Shown in pieces: positions 51,594 through 60,160 of a stretch of DNA of 64,000 nucleotides. Positions within the stretch are counted from its first letter, which is position 1; each line of letters begins with the position of its first letter. Origin of the DNA: Acanthaster planci (lineage: Eukaryota; Echinodermata; Asteroidea; Valvatida; Acanthasteridae); contig NW_019091729.1 in assembly GCF_001949145.1 (NCBI RefSeq), forward strand, positions 96,015 through 160,014, given 5' to 3'. Below the pieces are notes generated by a model. That model had not been told where the DNA came from. It saw only the letters and a list, made by a program, of their open reading frames with translations, and searched no databases. The position numbers were made by a program, and so were the translations under genes.

Positions 51594-51607
51594 GCGCCCT
51601 CTACTGA
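51594..51607. promoter_or_regulatory. CTCF-like motif
   Basis: GCGCCCTCTACTGA, read on the - strand as TCAGTAGAGGGCGC, matches 13 of 14 positions of the CTCF core consensus CCASYAGRKGGCRS. It lies about 75 bp upstream of the proposed first exon of the - strand gene. Binding is inferred only. Confidence 0.35.
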
Positions 51608-52786
51608 ATTTTAACAATAATCGTTGCACAGCGCTGTCGCATATCGCTTTCGCTCGTCGCTCAACGCCCAAACAGGGCGTTGGAGGACGAGCGAACGTAC
51701 CGCTAAGCATTGATGGTTCGCTTTCAAAATCCGAGAGAAATAGCACCACCTGGTTACGTTCAGAAACAGAGTGGCCCTGCGTGTTTCAACGGAAATTTAA
51801 GATTATGACTGCTAGGGCAGTTTTATTTTCCTTATTCCCCGCCCCAAAATAACCCCAAAATAATGGTCAATCACTGGGCTCAATGTTAAGATGGCGCCTG
51901 CTCATTAACAGCTAATATTGACTTATTTTATTTTTTTAAATTACTGAGTACCTTTTGTAAACCGTCTATATTCAACAGCGCTCACGAAATGCTAGCAATC
52001 AATAAAATTACTGACCCTTTATTGTTAGTTTATTCAGCACCCGGTTTGTAGTCGTAAGCAGATATGAAGCTGTTTTAGAATTCTACCAAGATAGAATTTG
52101 GATTGGATTACGCTCGCTTTACAAATAAAACTATCAAAAAATGACCAAGATTATTTTCTAAAAATTCACAAAGTTTCCACGAAAATAACTTCGACATGTT
52201 GGCTTTGCGTTCGGATTCGAGGAAACAGTTGGCTTTCCTCGGATAAACATCATGCTCACGATATCGAGACAAAGCCAAGTTAGTGCTTTTTTACTTCAAC
52301 GAAATAATGTGTCACGCGGGCAGGTCATGCATGTGTTTTTACAATGATTATTAGGATGATCGTATAAAACAAGGTGATACGCAACACACCTCAAACAACT
52401 GTGCAATGACACAGCAAGCAAAAGATGGCCAAATATGCATCCTTGCCAAGTTATAGAGCGACTGGAAATACCTTGATCATTGTCCATATCCTGGTCCTAT
52501 AGTGCCGGAAATGGGCCATGTCCGCCAATCGGGTATGGTTCCCCAGTTGTAGTATGCTACTCCGAGTGGGTTTAACTCGGAGAAACTGACAACTTTCTCC
52601 ACGATCTGACTAATGCTCCGCCTACGTCGTATTCATTTGTTCCTTCCCCATCAACAATATGCCTCAGGTTTGTGTGCTCTTTCGTGTTACTCCAACTAAT
52701 GCAATGTCTCTTATTTTGCACTCACGAAGACAACTTACATACACACTTGTTTTTTAACGACATAGGACTCAAAGTATAAAGCCCTA

Positions 52787-53091
52787 NNNNNNNNNNNNNN
52801 NNNNNNNNNNNNNNNNNNNNNNNNNNNNNNNNNNNNNNNNNNNNNNNNNNNNNNNNNNNNNNNNNNNNNNNNNNNNNNNNNNNNNNNNNNNNNNNNNNNN
52901 NNNNNNNNNNNNNNNNNNNNNNNNNNNNNNNNNNNNNNNNNNNNNNNNNNNNNNNNNNNNNNNNNNNNNNNNNNNNNNNNNNNNNNNNNNNNNNNNNNNN
53001 NNNNNNNNNNNNNNNNNNNNNNNNNNNNNNNNNNNNNNNNNNNNNNNNNNNNNNNNNNNNNNNNNNNNNNNNNNNNNNNNNNNNNNNNNNN
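52787..53091. other. Assembly gap (305 N)
   Basis: A run of undetermined bases upstream of the small + strand gene at 53727. Confidence 1.
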
Positions 53092-53726
53092 TCCGGGTTT
53101 CTACCTCCGGAAATTGTACACAACAACTGTTGACAAGAATTTGTGGACTGCAATTATCGTAAGTTGTAGATTCAGGAATAGGGGATGTACTGATCTCTCC
53201 TTATTATCCAACACAAAACCTCATGTTCTGTAACCATTTGTTTTGTAATTTTGTTATCCGTCGTCCCCTTACCATTCTCTCACTGCTTACCCAACTGATC
53301 AAGGAAAAATCAAATCTTTTCCAATAAAAGTAAACAGCCTGTAATCTATTTCTACACCCTTAGCTCACATATATCAACATCAATGCATGCCAAACATGGG
53401 TTTATTGAGTGGTGTCTATGAGCATTGACGTCACTTTGGCCAAATGGCTTTTTTAACGTAGCCAAGTAAAAAAACATTATTACGATTAAAAGAACTTTTT
53501 GTTCGTTAGGATCCAACAATAATTTATGCAAAGTCAAGTTTTTTTTAAGTAGCATGCTTACGAGATTAATCAACGGCATTAACAATTTCACTGTGACCAA
53601 TACAGTGTCGTTTATTCCAAATTTAAAAGTGTGAATTTTGAAAGTAACTTCATCACCATTGGCAACCACATTTTAATCTGCTCGCAAGCATGTTTTAAAA
53701 TGCTTTTCTGCTGTCTTTTTGATCGC

Positions 53727-53986
53727 ATGGATCAAACTGAAGCTAGATGGTACAACGATGATGACAAATTTGAGGGTGATCTACTTTCCACGGCCGAACT
53801 CAAACCTGGGGGACAGCCAAGGAAGGGTGGGGGTATAGCTGTCACGATGAACAATGACAAGTCAGTTCATATACGCACACACATGGGACGTGTACTACGT
53901 AAACAGGTGACTGTTTGACATGTAGGAAGCATAGTGCATGTTTGTCTCCTCAGAAGACTGCTGTTGTAACGCAGCACGTTGGCTGA
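53727..53986 (+). CDS. Small two-exon protein, 70 residues, unrecognised
   Basis: The ATG at 53727 opens 60 codons to a donor (aaacag|gtgact at 53906/53907). The acceptor tttgtctcctcag ends at 53953, and 11 more codons lead to TGA at 53984-53986. The intron is only 47 bp and phase 0. The peptide begins MDQTEARWYNDDD and contains GGQPRKGGGIAVTMNNDKS and HIRTHMGRVLRKQ, then KTAVVTQHVG at the end. It is an acidic N-terminus followed by a basic, Gly-rich part, with no signal peptide or membrane segment. Without splicing the frame ends four codons after the donor. The same frame is open upstream to about 53631 without clear coding character. I do not recognise a family, so it may be a real small protein or a chance frame. 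Confidence 0.4.
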
Positions 53987-54593
53987 GTCACCTGGACAAA
54001 TCAACAGCTTACTGCAAGAAACGAAAACAGTTTAGTAAGTATTTAGTTGCCAAGCATGTACACAAGCGAGTTTCGAACCACGCATGATCTGAGCCTAGTT
54101 TCGGTAGTTGCTGTATGGAAGTTTCTTAACATCATCTTAAGACGTTCCCTCTTCGCGCTGCCTTGTTAGCTGGGTGTCATTGTCTTTGTGGGAAAAATAT
54201 AGATCCCATTTCCTACCTACCGACAGCGACCAACGTTGACATTATTGTGGCCGTTGTGTAACACTGGTGTGGGACTATAAAGTCGGGTACCTTTGGTCGC
54301 CGGGCTTGCTGAATGGAACATCATCCATCTTAGATCGTGCTGTTTTGTTGTGCAGGTATTTCCTACTTCAGTACTATGAAATTGTTATATTAATAAGTTT
54401 CTTGTAAAGCTGGTGCCTGTGCTAGTAATGTCGAACCTTTTGTTTTCTAGATTTGCGTCAAGTGTTCGACCATCTGATGGGGGTTGCTGGAAAATTCATC
54501 CACAGCGATCACAATTGATCTGATCAAAGGTATACGTTAACTTCATAACTGCTCAGTTTCATTTCAAATTTCAACTAAATCCAAATTTCCATC

Positions 54594-55784
54594 ATGCCAC
54601 GTCCATTGGAGGTTCGCGTCAGCCCAGTAAAGGGGAGAGTACATTTGGGTGGCACGGCTAGTTTTGTATGTGACACTAAGCCGATGGACAGAGATTCGGT
54701 GCATGAATTCTCGTGGGAAGCCGCCGTTCAAATAGCCAACGAGACCCGCTATGAATTCGACGATGCCCGGCGACGCATCGTTCATATCATGGACGTGCAG
54801 GGGCGAGATAATAACACCAATGTCGTGTGTGAAGTTCGGACTGCTACTGGGAGAAAGGGGAAAGGAACGGCCAAGATTGTGGTGAAGGCTCGCGAGATTG
54901 CGTCCATGCCCACTGCTAGACCAACTCTGCCAGGGAGTTTTGCCCTAAGGAAGCTAGGAGTGCAATCACAGTTTCACGATTCTCCGTGTAATTGCCTTAC
55001 CCTGGGAGTTTCGCTTGGTGGGGTTATTCTTCTCCTACTATGCTTTATGATTGTGGCAAAATTGTTTGGTTACGCAGCAAAGAAGCGACACATAAAGAGA
55101 CCGGATAAAAATGCTATCCGGAAGAACACGAAGAAAAACCAAGATGAGTGTTTCGTCCCCGAAGCTGGTGACGTGGAGAGGATACAAACAAACGCCTCAA
55201 CTGGAGAAATTTACAACACTTTTTATGAGGATTTGGGACCCAATTGGACAAAGGGGTGCAGTGCGTCATTGCCAACAAGGTTGGGGTACGAGCATAAAGC
55301 AGTCTTCGGTAGTAGATTGTCTATGACGTCAGACTATGGAACCTACGAAAACCTAAGCGGAGGCGTGTCCCTGGGTTATCCCTCCCCTAATGAATGGAAC
55401 CGGCCCGCATGCAGCTCGTCCCTAGCGATACAATACACCCACCACACCCAACCAACAGTCGCTTCGTTCCACTCTGTTAATGATTTGTATTATGTGGACA
55501 GTTGCTATATAAGACCTGGACTGCTTGAGATGACTTGTGATATATATGAAAATGTTCAACCAACCGAACCGGTATACGAAAATTTGCAAAGAGGCAGTTA
55601 CACCACGTATGCCGACCTTGACTTCGGAGACAGTAGCAACGCCAACGTCACGGACCATACAAGTATCGACTCAAACTCGGTCGAGTATTCAAGAATACTC
55701 CAAATTTTATCAGTTTTTAGGAGTCGAAGAGGAAGCATTACGGTAAAAGTCATTGAGACTGGCAATGATGAAGCCTCGAAGTAG
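54594..55784 (+). CDS. IgSF membrane receptor with an ITAM-bearing tail
   Basis: A single 396-codon frame. Residues 5-98 form one Ig-like domain (C26 and C79 as the disulfide pair, W41 as the core Trp). A Pro/Thr stalk follows, then a membrane segment at about 135-158 and a 236-residue basic-then-acidic tail. Tail sites are Y211EDL, Y251ENL, Y318ENV, Y328ENL, Y339ADL and Y365SRI. Y328ENL-x7-Y339ADL with E325 at -3 fits the full ITAM consensus, which recruits tandem-SH2 kinases of the Syk/ZAP-70 type. V363-E-Y-S-R-I fits an ITIM. Y251, Y318 and Y328 are also YxN (GRB2-type) sites. No signal peptide is encoded after this ATG and an in-frame TAA lies at 54576, so an upstream exon may supply one. 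The possible acceptors near 54611-54625 would trim the start. Domain content is seen; signalling is inferred. It lies tail-to-tail with the receptor at 57980-60160. Confidence 0.75.
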   Translation: MPRPLEVRVSPVKGRVHLGGTASFVCDTKPMDRDSVHEFSWEAAVQIANETRYEFDDARRRIVHIMDVQGRDNNTNVVCEVRTATGRKGKGTAKIVVKAREIASMPTARPTLPGSFALRKLGVQSQFHDSPCNCLTLGVSLGGVILLLLCFMIVAKLFGYAAKKRHIKRPDKNAIRKNTKKNQDECFVPEAGDVERIQTNASTGEIYNTFYEDLGPNWTKGCSASLPTRLGYEHKAVFGSRLSMTSDYGTYENLSGGVSLGYPSPNEWNRPACSSSLAIQYTHHTQPTVASFHSVNDLYYVDSCYIRPGLLEMTCDIYENVQPTEPVYENLQRGSYTTYADLDFGDSSNANVTDHTSIDSNSVEYSRILQILSVFRSRRGSITVKVIETGNDEASK

Positions 55785-55912
55785 TTTCAAAGTTTTTCCA
55801 CCACCCAAATTTGTATTGTATTATAATAAGTTTTAAACACTCCTGGAAACTGTGTCAAAACGACGGGTTGAAAAAATAGATTCAAACATACTTCACTGTG
55901 TCCTCATTTCTC

Positions 55913-55918
55913 AATAAA
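55913..55918 (+). terminator. Poly(A) signal AATAAA
   Basis: AATAAA occurs 129 bp after the stop of the + strand receptor. It is the first canonical signal downstream. About 15 bp further on, tttatt gives an AATAAA on the - strand, which could serve the convergent receptor as a distal signal. Confidence 0.5.
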
Positions 55919-57979
55919 ACAGCCAACGAATTTATTGGAACTTGGGAAGGAACACTGCCTGGTTCAAGATTGGTTTTATGAGTTGCAGGACTTTTAACCG
56001 GCATGTGTTGGGACTTTTATAAAGCTTCAGGTTATGCGACGAGTACACTTAAAAAAAGCATAACCGTACTCAAGAAAATTGACGCAACTTTGCTGCTTTT
56101 ACATTTAAGTCATTTCAACTTATAATATAATTCTATGTTACTGACAACTATTAAACTACTACATAATTATCAATCCAGCCTGTTTTGAAATTTCTGAGTG
56201 TAAAGCGGGACTTTCAGACGCTAGATGCAAAGACCTTTGGGGGAAACAGACATACCTGTCCTTGTGTTGCTGTTGTGTGTCTCATGTACATTATTGTATA
56301 AGCTGATGTGTGTATCTTCAAAATGCTGTTAGCAACAGAAGAGGACAAGAATGTTTCCCGCCCCAAACGTCTCTAAAGTCTCTCAGTATAATGCTTTTGC
56401 AAAGTAGTAGTGTCTTCTTCATTTTCCATTTCGTAAAATACATGTACCTGTAGACTAATTCCAGAAGACGTCACTCGTAAGCTGGCATCGCACTCACACG
56501 TACATTCTTCAACTTGACGCGCGCGTGCAGTTGGCAAATCACGACACCCTATTGGTCGAAGAGGCATGTAACGCGCGCGTATCACCTGTCCACGAGCGTT
56601 GCATCACCGCAGTAATTGTTTTTAATTCTGTTCGGCAAATTACATTTGTTGCACAAATTTGACAGTAAATTTCTGTGTACACAAGCCTTTGGCAAGTCGC
56701 TTTCAAGGTATTTTTGAAAATGACTTCTGGTCGATTTCAGTGGCGTCACCTTTCTTCTAAACACCTCATTTTTGTGGACAGCGTCAGAATTTGGCAACCC
56801 ATTAAGTTCATAAGGGTTGGGCGTGGCCTACGAAATTCTACTGCACAAAAACAATCTCCGTAATCAAGGGATTGAATTACCTTCAACTAAACTTGTGTAA
56901 CTGTGCCACCATATGAAAATTGCTGTATCCTTATTTTAAAGAAAATATGTAACAAGTCCGACCAGCCGCCCCTTGAAACCATTGACTATCATGATTTAAT
57001 GTACGCTGTGAGTAAGAAATATAACCCACTTGTTGATGTGCCCCTGATTATGGTATCAAATTTCAGTTCCTCTTAAGAAAATTATGCTACAAAAAATTAT
57101 AATAACAAAAATGAAATAAGCTGAGCCTTGAACTTGCTTAATGAGATATGTTCACATGGTATTTAGCCATACATAAATATTCTCTTTGGAAGAATAAAAC
57201 AACAGACAGATCATTTGTTCATTAAACTATGAAAGGAAAAATGCAGGAAATTAAACTACTGTTACTCTATATGAAGCTTAAAATAAAGCCCATCCTATTG
57301 TCGTTGCAGCTTATTTTAAAGAGAATTCACATTTTGAAATCTTAGTTTTTTTTTACGTAAATGAGAGCAAAAAATCAAAATGAACGTTCTTGCCGGTCTT
57401 GTGCAGGACAAAAATCGTACAGGGATTTGAAACAATTATGTATGGTGTCCTATTTATGACACATTGCGTAGCCCCTTCAATAGGATACCCAAATATATGA
57501 CACGTCGTTCCGTCTCCATTGGTGTTTTTCACAGTTTAGTCTGGAGCCACGTGACTCCCATTGTGTTGTCCGTTCCATTTTACCAAAGAAACATTTTTTT
57601 AAAAGACGTTGTCTTCAAGAAATCTTATGAGAAGTTAATCATTGATTCGCCTTGATGAGGCCCGGGGCGACGGTTAAACTGTGGCCATCATATTTCATAT
57701 GGTCACGTCGAGCCGTCGCCTCAAGCCGTTGTCGTTGTGTCTTGACTAGGTGATGCAATATGCCTTACACCATCACTTTGTCTGGTCGAATTCACAATCA
57801 CTAAAATTCTTATACCTATTCACTTTCTGAAAATGTTCCCAAGCTACCCTGTGTGGCCCTGGTCAATGCTTAAACACAAGACCACCTCCTGATAACTCGA
57901 TTAAGTTGTAATTTTGGTAAGGCAATAAGCAACAAGGTTTCTGTTTAGGACGATATTTCGAAAATCTACATACATGTAT
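55919..57979. other. Spacer between two convergent receptor genes
   Basis: About 2.1 kb without a supported gene. It holds the 3' ends of both receptors and the second copy of the dispersed repeat at 56491-56646. No other structure stood out. Confidence 0.6.
56491..56646. repeat. Dispersed repeat, copy 2
   Basis: Same family and orientation as 17041-17187, sharing gaagaggcatgtaacgcgcgcg and the flanking cactcacacg start. Copies separated by 39 kb indicate a mobile or formerly mobile unit. Confidence 0.75.
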
Positions 57980-60160
57980 TTATAGTCTCTTCACATCTGG
58001 TACATCGGGAGTCTCGTACACGTCATCGTCTGGTGCAACGTCGTATAAATGTGCATCGGCCATGTGTGTCATTACTGGACTTGAGGAACGGTATTCCTCC
58101 AGTGGAGGTTCGTAGTACACTTCATCGTCAGTGATGTTGGCTTGTTCTTTCTCTACTCCAGTGGAGTTGGCTAACGGCAGTTCGTATAAAACTTCGCTCT
58201 CATCACCTGATAGTGGACTCTGGTTTGTGTTTGGCTGCAGCTTAAAGTTCTGGTCTTGTTTCCAAGACGCAGCAATTTGTTCTGTGAATTCTGGTGGTTC
58301 GTAGTAATCGCCATCTTTAGAGACTTGCGAGCAGATTTGTTTATTAGCTGATGCTAGTTGTTCTGTGACGTCAGGTGGTTGGTAATAGTCGCCATCTTTA
58401 CTAGAGACTTTCGAGCAGATTTGTTCATTACCTGATGCAAGTTGTTCTGTGACGTCGGGTGGTTGGTAATAGTCGCCATCTTTAGAGACTTGTGAGCGAA
58501 TTTGCTTGTTGGCTGATGCAAGTTGTTCTGTGTCTTCCGATGGATCGTAATAGTCATCCTCTTGGGGGGCTGGGTAAGTTAGATTGGTACTGTTTCTAGG
58601 TTGTTCGTAAACGACAGGACTGACTGCAGTGGGCCGCAGTGCCGGTCGGTATACATCATGGTCAATATCCATGGAGTCACGGGTGGCACTGGATTGTGAA
58701 GGTGACTGTATTAAGCCTGACTCGTAGACTATCGTATTGGTATTAGGATCACTTGCAGCTTCATAAACACCAACATCAGTGGTGGAAAAGTTGGTGGGCG
58801 GGGCTCTTAGAGGATGGAGACTCAGGTATCGTATGGCGCTGGCGGACCTACCGGATGCGTCTAGGCCTTCGTAGGAAGTTTGGACTACCTGTTGGCCCTG
58901 CCAACCCGCTAGAGACGGTACCATGGAATCCCCGCGCCTGGGTTTGTTTCTCACACGACGTGAAGATCCTGAACAAAGTTTGTGAGATACGAACACTAAA
59001 ACAATGATCAGGAGCTGGGCTATGACAATACTGCCAATGATAATACCTGTGATGGCGCCAGTACTCAAACCGCCGTCAGCCTGTAACGTTGGGAGTGGTT
59101 CAGTCTGGTTAACGTCAGGGGTTAATGTGGTGTTGGCAAATATCGTGGTGGGTGTCAAGGTGGTGATGACATCAGTTGGACCCTCCACGGTTGGACGAAG
59201 TCGAACTGTTAATAATGCTCCCGCAGTGGCTGACAGTGCCTGCGCTGTCGCCACTGTGCACTGCACCGAGGTGTGATTGTCAGTTAACTGGACATTGCGA
59301 ATTGACAAAGTTCTTCGATCCATGGAGAGCTCAAACCGGCTCGGTCCTTCAAACGGGGGGACGAAGATGCCACCAAACGTCCAGGAGATCTCAACAATCG
59401 GGGACACACTTCTATCTAAACACACATACACTGCTGTCTCACCAGGTCTTACATCAAGCAGAGGTGGCTCCACACGCACTGTTGGATTTATACTGAGGGG
59501 GGTAAGAGAACAGGTGCGTTCTCCAATAAAAGCTGGGCTAGTGGCTCGACAGGTGAACCGAACCCCGTTCAAAGACGATTCAAAAGTCCTTTCAATAACG
59601 TTTCTGTGTTGTACAGCAGCGGTGATCTCGAAGCCATTCTGTAGCCAAACGAGCGAGGCTGGCGGCACTCCTCCCTGGGAGGTACAGGTTAGGGTGGCCC
59701 GCTGGCCCAGTTGAATCATTCCGGTTCTTGGAGATACCTCACAACGTGGAAAGCCTTCATCGGGTGGTTGCAGCACAGTCAGTCGTGCCCATCTTGAGGT
59801 CAACATGTTAGATCCCAAAGGGACATAGCCGCATCGGTAAATTCCGGCATCAGTCAGTTGCACCCTAGAAATCCTCAGGTTGAACTCGCCACGAGTCTGA
59901 TCCCCCACGATACTCAGTCTGGAATCTGCGGACTCCTCAAAGAACGTGACATCGGATGAGAGGTACCGGTTAACTCGGTCGAAAAACCAGTAAACTATAA
60001 AGCTCCCCTTGTTATTCACTGTGCATCTGAGGATGACAGTCCCACCAACATGCACAGATTGATCTTGCGGTCCACGAATTATCATTATTGCTGCAGTCTC
60101 AATGAATAAGATGGCTAACATTAAAACTTTTAAGTAGCTGGAATGTACTGATGCAAACAT
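57980..60160 (-). CDS. Three-Ig-domain receptor with a YxxP-repeat cytoplasmic tail
   Basis: One uninterrupted frame of 726 codons. The ATG at 60160 (A at -3) is chosen because it begins a signal peptide (residues 1 to about 24, core LKVLMLAILFI); the frame further upstream starts only with GTG. Ig1 is V-like, with C46, W58, the DAGIYRC motif and C110. Ig2 has C160, W172 and C204, plus an extra C140/C217 pair. Ig3 has C247, W260 and C301. A Thr/Pro stalk precedes the membrane segment at about 369-392. The 334-residue tail has an ITIM-like IRYLSL (Y445) and at least ten YxxP sites, including YEQP, YYDP, YYQPP (twice), YYEPP (twice), YELP and YETP. YxxP motifs bind CRK/NCK/RASA1-type SH2 domains when phosphorylated. 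Animal Ig receptors usually have one intron per domain, so a one-exon gene suggests a retrocopy or intron loss. I do not recognise a named family. Confidence 0.8.
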   Translation of the reverse strand: MFASVHSSYLKVLMLAILFIETAAIMIIRGPQDQSVHVGGTVILRCTVNNKGSFIVYWFFDRVNRYLSSDVTFFEESADSRLSIVGDQTRGEFNLRISRVQLTDAGIYRCGYVPLGSNMLTSRWARLTVLQPPDEGFPRCEVSPRTGMIQLGQRATLTCTSQGGVPPASLVWLQNGFEITAAVQHRNVIERTFESSLNGVRFTCRATSPAFIGERTCSLTPLSINPTVRVEPPLLDVRPGETAVYVCLDRSVSPIVEISWTFGGIFVPPFEGPSRFELSMDRRTLSIRNVQLTDNHTSVQCTVATAQALSATAGALLTVRLRPTVEGPTDVITTLTPTTIFANTTLTPDVNQTEPLPTLQADGGLSTGAITGIIIGSIVIAQLLIIVLVFVSHKLCSGSSRRVRNKPRRGDSMVPSLAGWQGQQVVQTSYEGLDASGRSASAIRYLSLHPLRAPPTNFSTTDVGVYEAASDPNTNTIVYESGLIQSPSQSSATRDSMDIDHDVYRPALRPTAVSPVVYEQPRNSTNLTYPAPQEDDYYDPSEDTEQLASANKQIRSQVSKDGDYYQPPDVTEQLASGNEQICSKVSSKDGDYYQPPDVTEQLASANKQICSQVSKDGDYYEPPEFTEQIAASWKQDQNFKLQPNTNQSPLSGDESEVLYELPLANSTGVEKEQANITDDEVYYEPPLEEYRSSSPVMTHMADAHLYDVAPDDDVYETPDVPDVKRL
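58271..58557 (-). repeat. Coding tandem repeat in the receptor tail
   Basis: Residues about 535-630 are four related blocks of 26-28 residues. Each has a YY[DQE]P core followed by TEQLAS.N.QI.S.VS, and the last block is degenerate. The two central blocks are nearly identical at the DNA level, which points to recent in-frame duplication. Each block adds a YxxP docking pair. Confidence 0.85.

Noticed and set aside
53631-53726. In-frame upstream extension of the small + strand protein
   Set aside because: The peptide is hydrophobic and Cys-rich without coding character and looks like intron or leader sequence.
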